This document shows, in pieces, positions 51,437-60,566 of a stretch of 64,000 bases of DNA. Numbering within the stretch: the stretch's first letter is position 1; every line of letters starts with the position of its first letter. The translations under genes and the position numbers were made by a program. The stretch lies in contig NZ_KB893329.1 in NCBI RefSeq assembly GCF_000374045.1, positions 1-64,000 on the forward strand. Direction: 5' to 3'. The notes below the pieces were generated by a model. It was given only the letters and a program-made list of their open reading frames with translations, did not search any database and was not told the origin of the DNA. The DNA comes from Segetibacter koreensis DSM 18137. GTDB lineage: Bacteria; Bacteroidota; Bacteroidia; Chitinophagales; Chitinophagaceae.

Positions 51437-52411
51437 ATGAAAAATAAGACGATTGCTTGCTCTCCTCATTTTGAGGTAGAAAATTATGGTATTGATCAAA
51501 ACTTACCAGGGTCGCGACGAGCCTTTATAAAAACAGCAGGAAGTGTTGTAGGAGGATTTATGCTAAATAGCTTAATACCTCAAAAATCCACTGGTAACCT
51601 TTTTTCTACAGTAGTTCCTCTATATGCGCATCTGTGGGTATATGCAAGTCGTTATCCTCCTGATTGGGATTGCACACCGATATTAGATAATGTTTTTAGT
51701 GATTTAAAATATGCAGGCTTCCAGGGGGTGGAATTGATGGAAATTATTCTTCGCCATGACGATGCGGTTACAAGACTTCGTGAGCTTTCTCAAAAGTATT
51801 CCTTGCCTGTCACCGGTACATCTTACAATGCTAATATATGGAAGAAGGATGAACATCAAAAGATACTGGAAGATATAGAATTGGTATTAGAAAGATTGCA
51901 CGCTGCAGGTGGAAAAATGCTTGGAATTACAGTTGGTGATGCAAGACACACAAAAACAGAAGATGAGTTAGATGCCCAGGCTGAATTGCTGCAAAAAATT
52001 ATTGCGGAATGCAATAAAAAGCAAATAGAACCTAATCTCCACAATCACACTTTTGAAGTAACAAATGGATTACATGACCTGAAGGGCACATTAAAAAGAA
52101 TACCTGACATAAAATTAGGACCAGACCTTAACTGGTTAGTTCGAGGCGGCGTCGATCCTGTATGGTTTATAAAAACGTATGGTCATCAAATGGTTTACAT
52201 GCATATTCGTGACCAAAAAGCGGATGGTAAATGGACAGAAGCAGTTGGTGAAGGAGTTACTGATTTCCCTGCAATTGCAAAAGCATTAAAAGACATCAAT
52301 TATAAAGGCAAGGCTGCCGTGGAGCTTGCATTCGACTCCCCGCCGACACGTGCGGTAAAGGATGACTGGAAGCAAAGCAGGCAATACGTAAAAAAGGTTT
52401 TTGGGTGGTAA
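51437..52411 (+). CDS. Exported sugar isomerase/epimerase-like TIM-barrel protein
   Basis: The 324-residue protein belongs to the xylose-isomerase-like TIM barrel family (PF01261). A twin-arginine-type signal is visible at residues 26-50 (SRRAFIKTAGSVVGGFMLNS). Barrel motifs include AGFQGVELMEIILRHDD, MLGITVGDARHTKTEDELD, NLHNHTFEVTNGLHDLK and VYMHIRDQKADGKWTEAVGE, with the metal-binding His and Glu/Asp residues in place. It lies between the PQQ dehydrogenase and the GMC oxidoreductase on the same strand, suggesting a periplasmic oxidation/isomerisation pathway for a sugar. Confidence 0.88.
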   Translation: MKNKTIACSPHFEVENYGIDQNLPGSRRAFIKTAGSVVGGFMLNSLIPQKSTGNLFSTVVPLYAHLWVYASRYPPDWDCTPILDNVFSDLKYAGFQGVELMEIILRHDDAVTRLRELSQKYSLPVTGTSYNANIWKKDEHQKILEDIELVLERLHAAGGKMLGITVGDARHTKTEDELDAQAELLQKIIAECNKKQIEPNLHNHTFEVTNGLHDLKGTLKRIPDIKLGPDLNWLVRGGVDPVWFIKTYGHQMVYMHIRDQKADGKWTEAVGEGVTDFPAIAKALKDINYKGKAAVELAFDSPPTRAVKDDWKQSRQYVKKVFGW

Positions 52412-52533
52412 AAATATAAACAGGGTTATAAAAGGATTAGATGGTTTTCATGAAGTAATAATTAACCGGGGTTAATCCTAAAATCTACTTCTCAAGTTCG
52501 GAATACAAAGAATTAATACAGTAATTAAGATAT

Positions 52534-54255
52534 ATGGGATTTCAAAAAGATTCGTCCGCTATTAACATCAATTCAAAAGGAGTTCAACAAAATACTTTTG
52601 ATGCAATTGTTATTGGCTCAGGCATGAGTGGGGGATGGGCTGCAAAAGAATTTTGTGAAAAGGGATTAAAAACCTTAGTGCTGGAACGCGGGCGAAATAT
52701 TGAGCACATAAAAGATTATACTACAGCTACACTTAATCCGTGGGACTTTCCACATCGAGAGGAAATAACAAGAAAGATGCGGGAAGATAATCCTATTGTT
52801 AGCAAGTGCTATGCATTTACAGAAGCAACCCAACATTTTTTTGTAAAAGATCGTGAGCATCCATACGTGCAGACAAAACCTTTTAATTGGATAAGAGGAT
52901 ACCAGTTGGGAGGTAAATCATTATTATGGGCGAGATGGACACAAAGATGGAGCGACCTTGATTTTGAAGCTAATGCAAAGCAAGGTATCGCAGTAGACTG
53001 GCCCATTCGTTATAAAGACATTGCGCCATGGTATTCTTATGTCGAAAAATTCGTTGGTATTTGCGGAAGCCGTGACGGTATTGCTCACTTACCCGATGGA
53101 GAGTTTCAGCCTCCTATGGAATTTAATTGCATCGAAAAGCATTTTAAAGAATCGGTAGAGTCTACATTTAAAGGCAGGCATGTTATTCATTCAAGAACTG
53201 CCAATCTCACAAAGGGATTAAACGGGAGAGGTCCCTGCCAGTACCGTGATAAGTGTGCAAGGGGCTGCCCTTTTAGCGGCTACTTTTCAAGTGTGTCAGC
53301 AACGCTTCCTGCCGCACGGGCAACAAATAATCTTACTATCCGTCCTTTCTCTGTTGTTCATTCCATCATTTATGATGAGAAAAAAAATAAGGCAACAGGT
53401 GTACGGGTAATTGATGCGAAAACAAAAAAAATGACAGAGTTTTACGCAAAAGTAATTTTTGTAAATGCGGGTACAATAAATACGACTCTCATTTTATTAA
53501 ACTCCCGGTCATCTCAATTTCCTGCCGGTTTGGGTAACACCAATAATGTGTTGGGCCATTTCTTAATGGACCATAATTACAGGGGAACAATTGGAGGTTC
53601 GTACGAAGGTTTTCAGGACAAATATTATTATGGTAAAAGACCAGCGGGAATTTATGTACCGAGATTTAGAAACGTAGGTGCTGATGTTCAAAAAGATTTT
53701 ATAAGAGGGTATGCTTTTGCAGCGGGCGGTTCGAGAAGTACGGGTAATGTGCAAGAAGATACTATCGGAGCTAACTATAAAGAACAGCTAACAGAGCCTG
53801 GTAACTGGAATATGTGGATGACCGGAATGGGTGAGTGCCTTCCTTATTATGAAAATAAAGTTACCCTGAGTGAAGACAAAAAAGACGCATGGGGAATACC
53901 GCAACTGGAAATAGATTGTGAATACAAAGGGAATGAGCTGGCAATGCTGAAAGATATTTTAAACACAGGTTCAGAAATGTTGGAAAAAGCAGGATTTAAA
54001 AATATTAATGCAACAGATACAGCACAGCCACCAGGTTTAGGTATTCATGAGATGGGAACCGCAAGAATGGGCAGAGATCCGAAAACATCTATATTAAATG
54101 CAAATAATCAGATATGGGATGCGAAAAATGTATTTGTTACGGATGGAGCTTGCATGACCTCAAATGCATGCCAAAACCCTTCACTAACCTATATGGCACT
54201 TACCGCAAGGGCAGCAAATTTTGCTGTAGATGAAATGAAGAGAGGAAATTTGTAG
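52534..54255 (+). CDS. GMC family oxidoreductase
   Basis: The 573-residue flavoenzyme has the FAD-binding motif FDAIVIGSGMSGGWAAKEFC (G28, G30, G33), RGYQLGGKSLLWARWTQRWS, and the cysteine cluster CQYRDKCARGCPFSG. The C-terminal signature GIHEMGTARMGRDPKTSILN with VFVTDGACMTSNACQNPSLT carries the catalytic His and Asn. Members in Bacteroidota oxidise sugars, often at C3, usually with a small gluconate-2-dehydrogenase subunit 3-type partner and a cytochrome. No such small subunit gene precedes it here; the upstream gene is the isomerase. No export signal is visible. Confidence 0.92.
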   Translation: MGFQKDSSAININSKGVQQNTFDAIVIGSGMSGGWAAKEFCEKGLKTLVLERGRNIEHIKDYTTATLNPWDFPHREEITRKMREDNPIVSKCYAFTEATQHFFVKDREHPYVQTKPFNWIRGYQLGGKSLLWARWTQRWSDLDFEANAKQGIAVDWPIRYKDIAPWYSYVEKFVGICGSRDGIAHLPDGEFQPPMEFNCIEKHFKESVESTFKGRHVIHSRTANLTKGLNGRGPCQYRDKCARGCPFSGYFSSVSATLPAARATNNLTIRPFSVVHSIIYDEKKNKATGVRVIDAKTKKMTEFYAKVIFVNAGTINTTLILLNSRSSQFPAGLGNTNNVLGHFLMDHNYRGTIGGSYEGFQDKYYYGKRPAGIYVPRFRNVGADVQKDFIRGYAFAAGGSRSTGNVQEDTIGANYKEQLTEPGNWNMWMTGMGECLPYYENKVTLSEDKKDAWGIPQLEIDCEYKGNELAMLKDILNTGSEMLEKAGFKNINATDTAQPPGLGIHEMGTARMGRDPKTSILNANNQIWDAKNVFVTDGACMTSNACQNPSLTYMALTARAANFAVDEMKRGNL

Positions 54256-54444
54256 CGAAAAAAGTTGTACGGCAGATAGAAATGAGGAGAAGGTAGGAGG
54301 GGTTGAGAAAACTATATTAAAGATTTTCTGTAATCAGTGCCCTTAGACGCAATGCATTTAAAAAGTACAAGAGTGCGACGCAAGAAAAGCTTTATAGTAA
54401 GGTGAAAGCTGGCTAACAGAAATAACTTGTCATAAAAAACGATA

Positions 54445-55383
54445 TTGCTATATATGAAGTCTATTGTCGTAGTTGGAAGTTCTAATACAGACATGGTCGT
54501 ACAAGCTGACCACCTACCTGCACCAGGAGAAACCATTTTAGGGGGAACTTTTTTTATGACCCAGGGTGGAAAAGGTGCCAACCAATCAGTTGCTGCAGCC
54601 CGGCTTAACGGGCAGGTGGCATTTATAGCGAAAGTTGGCGCTGATGTATTTGGACAACAATCTGTACAATTATACAAAGAAGAAGGAATTGACACCACTT
54701 ATATTTCTGTTGATGCAAACCAGCCCTCAGGTGTTGCGCTAATTAATGTCGATGATAATGGCGAAAACTGCATAGCCGTAGCGGCAGGCGCAAATGCAGC
54801 TTTACATGCTGATGACGTAAGGAAAGCTCAGACAATTTGTGAGCAGGCATCTATTATCTTAATTCAGCTGGAGATACCTGTTGAAACAGTAAATTTTGTT
54901 GCAAACCTTGCTGAGGCAAATAATATAAAACTCGTATTAAACCCGGCCCCGGCTCGTGCGCTTTCAGATGATTTATTAAGAAAGGTATCAATAATAACTC
55001 CCAACGAAAAAGAAGCAGAAATGCTTACCGGGATTAAAATTTCAGGAATTGACTCTGCAAAACAAGCTGCACAATCACTTGCCGCTAAAGGGATAGAAAC
55101 AGTAATTATAACAATGGGGTCTGAAGGTGCATTACTATATGAGAATGATTTGTTTGAAGTAGTGCCTTCCACAAAAGTAAAAGCGGTTGATACTACCGCG
55201 GCGGGAGATGTGTTTAACGGAGCATTAGCAGTGGCGATATCTGAAGGAAAAAATATGAAACAGGCTGTACAATTTGCAAATGCTGCTGCTGCTATTTCAG
55301 TAACAAGATTAGGTGCACAGGCATCAGCACCTAAGAGACAAGAAGTAGAAGCATCAATAGTTTCTAATAAAATAAAAGCTTAA
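54445..55383 (+). CDS. rbsK: Ribokinase
   Basis: The 312-residue PfkB-family kinase phosphorylates ribose at O5. It starts SIVVVGSSNTDMVVQADHLP. The first PfkB signature is GGTFFMTQGGKGANQSVAAA. The second carries the catalytic aspartate (VDTTAAGDVFNGALAVAI), with AAGD in place of the usual GAGD, as in many ribokinases. It begins a three-gene run with a sugar transporter and a nucleoside hydrolase, fitting ribose salvage from nucleosides. Its leader contains the word gtgcgacgcaag at 54374-54385. Confidence 0.94.
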   Translation: MLYMKSIVVVGSSNTDMVVQADHLPAPGETILGGTFFMTQGGKGANQSVAAARLNGQVAFIAKVGADVFGQQSVQLYKEEGIDTTYISVDANQPSGVALINVDDNGENCIAVAAGANAALHADDVRKAQTICEQASIILIQLEIPVETVNFVANLAEANNIKLVLNPAPARALSDDLLRKVSIITPNEKEAEMLTGIKISGIDSAKQAAQSLAAKGIETVIITMGSEGALLYENDLFEVVPSTKVKAVDTTAAGDVFNGALAVAISEGKNMKQAVQFANAAAAISVTRLGAQASAPKRQEVEASIVSNKIKA

Positions 55384-55396
55384 AATAGAAAAATCT

Positions 55397-56404
55397 ATGT
55401 TTATTGTACAAAGCTATAGTACCGCTGTACTTTTTTGTATCATCACAATGATATGCTGGGGATCCTGGGCAAATACCCAAAAGCTATCTGAAAAAACCTG
55501 GCGTTTCGAATTATTTTATTGGGACTATGTTATCGGTATTTTCTTGTTTTCAATTATCTGTGCACTTACTTTAGGTAGCACAGGCAATGAAGGACGAAGC
55601 TTTATAACAGATTTAAAACAGGCGGATTTTTCTAATATTTTAAGCGCACTCACCGGAGGCTTAGTATTTAACGCTGCAAATATTTTATTTTCAGCGGCCA
55701 TTGCTATTGCAGGTATGGCAGTAGCATTTCCTGTTGGTATTGGCATTGCCCTGGTGCTGGGTGTTGTTCTCAATTATAATGTTGCCCAAAAAGGTAATCC
55801 TTATTTTCTTTTTGCAGGTGTTGCATTGGTTATTATTGCCGTACTTTTAAATGCTGCTGCGTATAAAAGAAAATCGCACTCCAAGGAGGGAAGCGTGATT
55901 ACTACAAAAGGTATTATCATTTCTGTAATTGCAGGTATTTTAATGTCTTTCTTTTACCGCTTTATTGCCTCATCTATGGACCTTGAAAATTTTGAAAATC
56001 CAATGCCCGGCAAAATGACTCCTTACACCGCGGTATTTATTTTTTCAGCAGGTATTTTTATAAGCAACTTTATTTTCAATACAGCTCTTATGAAAAAACC
56101 AATTACCGGTTCACCTGTCACCTATAACGATTATTTCAACGGAAATTTGAAAACTCATTTTGTTGGCATATTGGGAGGTCTTATTTGGGGATTAGGAAAT
56201 TCATTTAATTTGATTGCGGCTGGTAAAGCGGGTCCGGCCATATCTTATGGCTTGGGACAAGGTGCAACCCTCATTGCAGCATTATGGGGAGTGTTTATCT
56301 GGAAAGAATTTAAGGATGCAGGCAAACAAACTAATGCGCTTATTACGGCTATGTTTTTCTTTTTTCTTACTGGCATTGCCATGATCATATATGCTGGTAC
56401 ATGA
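55397..56404 (+). CDS. GRP/RhaT-like sugar transporter of the DMT superfamily
   Basis: The 335-residue inner-membrane protein has ten hydrophobic segments and the DMT two-repeat pattern. Typical pieces are ITMICWGSWANTQKLSEKTW, RFELFYWDYVIGIFLFSIIC, GIAMAVAFP-like AGMAVAFPVGIGIALVLGVV, and GLIWGLGNSFNLIAAGKAGP, which matches the glucose/ribose porter (GRP) and RhaT groups. It begins 13 bases after the ribokinase stop, so the two are co-transcribed. Together with the nucleoside hydrolase after it, import of ribose is the likely role. Confidence 0.9.
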   Translation: MFIVQSYSTAVLFCIITMICWGSWANTQKLSEKTWRFELFYWDYVIGIFLFSIICALTLGSTGNEGRSFITDLKQADFSNILSALTGGLVFNAANILFSAAIAIAGMAVAFPVGIGIALVLGVVLNYNVAQKGNPYFLFAGVALVIIAVLLNAAAYKRKSHSKEGSVITTKGIIISVIAGILMSFFYRFIASSMDLENFENPMPGKMTPYTAVFIFSAGIFISNFIFNTALMKKPITGSPVTYNDYFNGNLKTHFVGILGGLIWGLGNSFNLIAAGKAGPAISYGLGQGATLIAALWGVFIWKEFKDAGKQTNALITAMFFFFLTGIAMIIYAGT

Positions 56405-56484
56405 TCAGAATGTATTTGTACCATAATTAATAAATAAATAAAAAATTTCTTAAGCTATTAGGGCTTTAGGTAAAAATTTTCAAA

Positions 56485-57459
56485 ATGATAAAATATCTAT
56501 TTCTATCTTTCTTTTTAGTGTATTCGATTGGTATGAAAGCACAAACCAATAAAGCTTTGCCCGTTATTTTTGATACTGATATGGGCCCCGATTATGATGA
56601 CGTAGGAGCCATTACTTTGCTACATGCTTTTGCCGACAGTGGTAAGGCAAAAATATTAGCCACTATTGCCAGCACAAAATATGAAGGTGTTGCCGCTGTG
56701 CTTAACGTATTTAATACATATTTTAAAAAAGCGGAGATACCTATAGGAGTTCCAAAAGGAAATGCATTAACACTAAAAGATTTCCAACATTGGACAGATA
56801 CTTTAATAGCGAAATATCCACATACAATAAAAAGCAATGATGAAGTACCTGACGCAGTAGAATTGTATCGAAAGATTTTAGCAAAACAACCGGATAACAG
56901 CGTGACCATAATAACTGTTGGGTTTTTAACCAATATTTCCAACTTACTTCAATCCAAACCCGATAAATATTCTTCTTTAAACGGAAAAGAACTGGTAAAC
57001 AAAAAGGTAAAAAACATGGTAACCATGGGCGGTAAGTTTCCGGCAGGTAAAGAATTTAACATAGAGAAAGATGCGGTTGCATCTAAATATGCATACGAAC
57101 ATTTTGAAAAACCTGTGTTATTTAGTGGTTTTGAAATAGGCGAAAAAATAAAAACAGGTTTGCCATTAGTAAATAATGATGCAATACAAAACAGCCCTGT
57201 TAAGGATGTGTTTTCTCTTTGTCTGCCAATGGCAAAAGAAGATAAGGAGGGCAGAATGAGTTGGGATGAAACGGCAGTATTTGTCGCCGTTGCAGGATAT
57301 AAACCTTTTTATACTCTTAAGAAAGGAACTATACAAATTGCAGATGACGGCAGTAACACGTGGAATGGAAACGGAACAAAGCATCATCATTTAGTAAAGG
57401 AACGGCCACCATCAGAAGTGGAAAAAGTTATTAATGATTTAATGATACACCAGCCATAA
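56485..57459 (+). CDS. Secreted nucleoside hydrolase (IUNH family)
   Basis: The 324-residue protein has a signal peptide (KYLFLSFFLVYSIGMKAQ), so it acts in the periplasm. The calcium-binding ribose-site motif is VIFDTDMGPDYDDVGAITLL, an insertion variant of the canonical DTDPGxDD common in Bacteroidota. The rest of the fold follows (VTIITVGFLTNISNLLQSKP, MVTMGGKFPAGKEFNIEKDA, and the closing Asp in WDETAVFVAVAGY). It splits nucleosides to ribose and base. With the transporter and ribokinase it completes a periplasm-to-cytoplasm ribose route. It is 80 bases after the transporter. Confidence 0.92.
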   Translation: MIKYLFLSFFLVYSIGMKAQTNKALPVIFDTDMGPDYDDVGAITLLHAFADSGKAKILATIASTKYEGVAAVLNVFNTYFKKAEIPIGVPKGNALTLKDFQHWTDTLIAKYPHTIKSNDEVPDAVELYRKILAKQPDNSVTIITVGFLTNISNLLQSKPDKYSSLNGKELVNKKVKNMVTMGGKFPAGKEFNIEKDAVASKYAYEHFEKPVLFSGFEIGEKIKTGLPLVNNDAIQNSPVKDVFSLCLPMAKEDKEGRMSWDETAVFVAVAGYKPFYTLKKGTIQIADDGSNTWNGNGTKHHHLVKERPPSEVEKVINDLMIHQP

Positions 57460-57679
57460 GTACAGCCTATTTCGGTCACGAATGTTTAGATATGCAAGTA
57501 ATCGTTAGTTTTTTTGTATTTTAATTATTTTACGAAACTCCTTTAAAATAATTTTCTACCGAAAAATGTTTTATGAGATTATTAAGATAACAAACACGAG
57601 TAAAGTTTTAAAAGTTGTCATGATATTAGTTAATTAATTTCTTTTTTTTATATTATCTTCCACCCATCAACAATTGCTT

Positions 57680-58921
57680 ATGGAAACAACAATAAGTACG
57701 GCAGTAAATGACGCACCTGTAATAGAACCAGTTAATAAAATATCGCCGGTTGTTTCAAAGCGAATAACCTCTGTAGATGTATACAGGGGATTTGTGATGC
57801 TGCTGATGATGGCGGAAGTACTTTCTTTTCATCGTGTATCTCAGTCTTTGCCTGATAGTTCGTTCTGGAGTTTTTTAGCTTTTAACCAAGATCATGTTCA
57901 GTGGGTTGGTTGCTCTCTTCATGACTTAATTCAACCTTCATTTTCTTTTTTAGTCGGTGTGGCGGTGCCTTATTCCATTGCCGGAAGATTAGCTAAGGGA
58001 GCGACCTACAGCCATTTGCTAAAGCACACAATCATCCGGTCGGTCATTTTAATATTACTTGGCATATTTCTGAGGTCAATGTCTGCCAAACAAACGTATT
58101 TTACTTTTGAAGACACGCTTACACAAATTGGCTTAGGTTATACTTTTCTCTTCATGCTCGGCTTCTCATCTTCAAAAACACAAATGATATCTCTTGTTTG
58201 TATTCTTGTTGGTTATTGGGCAGCCTTTGCCTTGTATCCGTTGCCCGGTGCTTCTTTTGATTATGCTTCTGCAGGCGTAACTCCTGATTTGCAATTTAAC
58301 CTTCATGGTTTTGCCGCCCATTGGAATAAGAATACTAACCTGGCATGGGCCTTTGACAAATGGTTTTTGAATTTATTTCCTCGCGAAAAAACGTTTACAA
58401 ACAATGAAGGTGGCTACGCAACACTTAGTTTTATCCCGACCCTCGGCACTATGATATTGGGCCTTATGGCAGGTAAGATTCTAAAATCATCCTTTAATAA
58501 TGCACAGAAAATAAAGCGTTTTATATTTTTTAGCATTGCCTTGTTTGCTTTAGGCCTTCTTTGTCATTTTACAGGAATTAATCCTATTGTAAAACGTATC
58601 TGGACACCTGCTTGGGTACTGTTTAGCGGCGGATGCTGCTTTTTGCTACTAGCCTTTTTTTATAGTGTTATTGATGTGTACAAAATAAAAAAATGGAGTT
58701 TTCCGCTCATGGTAATTGGTATGAATTCCATTGCTGCTTATGTGATCGCGCACACGATATCTTCATTCATAGAAAGTTCTTTTTCTATTCATTTAGGCCA
58801 GCATTATGACCAAGTGTTTGGCGACCCATATTCTTCACTTGTAAGGGGAGGATTAGTCCTTCTCATGGAATTTTATATTTTATATTGGATGTATAAGAGG
58901 AAAATCTTCCTTAAAATATAA
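57680..58921 (+). CDS. DUF5009 membrane protein (heparan N-acetyltransferase-like)
   Basis: With the ATG at 57680 the protein has 413 residues, about ten transmembrane helices and a short cytoplasmic N-terminus. The family signature ITSVDVYRGFVMLLMMAEVL and LHDLIQPSFSFLVGVAVPYS matches DUF5009 and the related heparan-alpha-glucosaminide N-acetyltransferase group, which moves acyl groups across the membrane to sugars. The conserved Asp and the membrane histidines are present. The acceptor is unknown. A TTG two codons upstream is rejected in favour of the ATG. Confidence 0.88.
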   Translation: METTISTAVNDAPVIEPVNKISPVVSKRITSVDVYRGFVMLLMMAEVLSFHRVSQSLPDSSFWSFLAFNQDHVQWVGCSLHDLIQPSFSFLVGVAVPYSIAGRLAKGATYSHLLKHTIIRSVILILLGIFLRSMSAKQTYFTFEDTLTQIGLGYTFLFMLGFSSSKTQMISLVCILVGYWAAFALYPLPGASFDYASAGVTPDLQFNLHGFAAHWNKNTNLAWAFDKWFLNLFPREKTFTNNEGGYATLSFIPTLGTMILGLMAGKILKSSFNNAQKIKRFIFFSIALFALGLLCHFTGINPIVKRIWTPAWVLFSGGCCFLLLAFFYSVIDVYKIKKWSFPLMVIGMNSIAAYVIAHTISSFIESSFSIHLGQHYDQVFGDPYSSLVRGGLVLLMEFYILYWMYKRKIFLKI

Positions 58922-59146
58922 AGTAAAAATCAACTGTTCACTGATTGATCAATTATTTCTGCGGGTAAATAAAATACCCGAAAACTTTATTTCAGCACGT
59001 TTTCTTTTACGACAAAAGGAAAAATAAGATGTTGTTAGCGGTTTGTGAAAACAGGTTCACTGTAAAACAGGACGATTCATGTGAAATGCACAGACGAAAG
59101 CTAAAATTTTTTAATTTAAAATTAAGTCTTTATTACTGTAGCAAAT

Positions 59147-59178
59147 TTTGATATTCGTTTATTGCCGTTTTACTTTGC
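59147..59178 (+). promoter_or_regulatory. Probable sigma-A-type promoter of the 58-residue membrane protein
   Basis: TTTG (59147-59150) is followed after 20 bases by TACTTTGC (59171-59178), close to the Bacteroidota pair TTTG and TAnnTTTG. The predicted transcription start lies about 20 bases before the ATG at 59205. Confidence 0.5.
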
Positions 59179-59204
59179 AGCTAGATTTTTCCTAATTCGT
59201 ATTT

Positions 59205-59381
59205 ATGAGAAAATATTTGTCTGAAAAAAATGCCTTGACGGTGGTAGCTAGCTTGTTTTGTTTAGTGATGATGATTATTGCGTTATTTAACAAACAATCT
59301 TTTTGGGAAGCAATTGCTTTCGCTTTAGCATTTAGTTTTTCTGTTGAACTAGTATGTCATAGAGCCAGAGAAAACAAATAA
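59205..59381 (+). CDS. Small membrane protein (58 residues)
   Basis: The short gene starts MRKYLSEKNALTVVASLFCL and has two hydrophobic helices (ALTVVASLFCLVMMIIALF and FWEAIAFALAFSFSVELV) ending in a basic tail (CHRARENK). A good Bacteroidota promoter lies 27 bases upstream, which supports expression. I do not recognise a family. Two-helix proteins of this size can be regulators of membrane enzymes, stress peptides or toxins; the sequence gives no further hint. Confidence 0.55.
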   Translation: MRKYLSEKNALTVVASLFCLVMMIIALFNKQSFWEAIAFALAFSFSVELVCHRARENK

Positions 59382-59449
59382 GAACTGCTGTTTTGTCTAT
59401 CTTGTACCAGTTGCCGAGACCTCGTGGAATTTTACAATAATTTTTGGAA

Positions 59450-60355
59450 TTATAGTACCCTGTAGGTGACGCCTTCAATTGCCAGATCAGTGGCTGGAAA
59501 AATTTCGCGTGCTTCATCAAGAAATTGATTAAGCTCTTCGTATTTGCTGCTAAAATGACCTATTAATAAATTTTTTGCATTTGCTCTCAATGCAATATCT
59601 GCTGCCTGCGCTGTGGTGGAATGAAATCTTTGTTTGGCACGGTCATTAAGATCTTTGAGATAAGTAGTTTCATGATATAAAAGCGTCACATCCTTTACTT
59701 TTTCTGCTACCGAGAGGTTATACATGGTATCTCCACAGTAGGCATAGCTTTTTGCGGGGCTATTTGCAATAGTTACATTTTCATTTAAGATCAGTTGCCC
59801 GTTTTCAGTAACAATATTCTCTCCCAGTTTTAGACGCTCATAATAACCAGCAGGTAAATGATAAGAACCGATCGTTTCTTTATTGATTTTTCTTGGTTTT
59901 TTCTTTTCTCTGAATATGAATCCCCAACACTCAATACGATGAAATACCCGGAAACATTCTACCGTAAATTTCGGATCATCTAACAGTATTCCTTCGCTTT
60001 CTAAGGGGTGAAAATGCAGCGTATAGCCAAACTGTGTGTCTGCTGCCTGCAGCATTAAGTCTAATATTGGCATTATAAGTGGTGGCCCATATAAATGTAA
60101 ATCAGTATCTCTGCCCAATAATCCCATACTGGTTATAAGGCCTGGCAGTCCAAAGTAGTGATCACCATGCAAATGCGAAATAAAAATGTGGTTGATCCGG
60201 CTTCTCCTGATTTTATATCGCGCTAACTGCATTTGTGTTCCTTCACCACAGTCAATTAAAAATTGAAACTGATCGAGAGTAACCACTTGGGAAGTTGGAT
60301 GCCGGTCGTAAGCCGGTAATGCTGAATTATTGCCTAATATGGTTACTCCAAACAT
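59450..60355 (-). CDS. rnz: Ribonuclease Z
   Basis: The 301-residue metallo-beta-lactamase-fold enzyme trims tRNA 3' ends. It starts VTILGNNSALPAYDRHPTSQ and has the zinc motif H61-x-H63-x-D65-H66 in ISHLHGDHYFGLPG. The later ligands are seen in SYAYCGDTMYN and in LLYHETTY and FHSTTAQAADIAL. LLIGHFSSKYEEL gives the last histidine. Length is normal. A -7-like element (TATCTTTA) lies 32-39 bases upstream of the start. The STAS-domain gene precedes it on the same strand with a 211-base gap. Confidence 0.96.
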   Translation of the reverse strand: MFGVTILGNNSALPAYDRHPTSQVVTLDQFQFLIDCGEGTQMQLARYKIRRSRINHIFISHLHGDHYFGLPGLITSMGLLGRDTDLHLYGPPLIMPILDLMLQAADTQFGYTLHFHPLESEGILLDDPKFTVECFRVFHRIECWGFIFREKKKPRKINKETIGSYHLPAGYYERLKLGENIVTENGQLILNENVTIANSPAKSYAYCGDTMYNLSVAEKVKDVTLLYHETTYLKDLNDRAKQRFHSTTAQAADIALRANAKNLLIGHFSSKYEELNQFLDEAREIFPATDLAIEGVTYRVL

Positions 60356-60386
60356 TACTGAAGATAAGATTTCTTTTTTTGCGGGG

Positions 60387-60394
60387 TAAAGATA
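60387..60394 (-). promoter_or_regulatory. Putative -7 element of the rnz promoter
   Basis: On the minus strand TATCTTTA matches TAnnTTTG at all but the last base and is the form often seen in this group of bacteria. It lies 32 bases from the rnz start codon. No clear -33 TTTG was seen at the ideal distance. Confidence 0.35.
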
Positions 60395-60566
60395 GCAGAA
60401 TTAGAGTTTCGTTGAAGGCCTTTAGTAAGAAGGGCTTCGGAGGCAGCATGGTAAAATAAGCGGTTAATTAGCAATTACCTGCCAACGGTGATTTGGGCAA
60501 GGATCGAAACAGCCGGTAAAAAACTTTGCGAGGCAAAAAAATTATATTACAACCCTATTTAGATAA

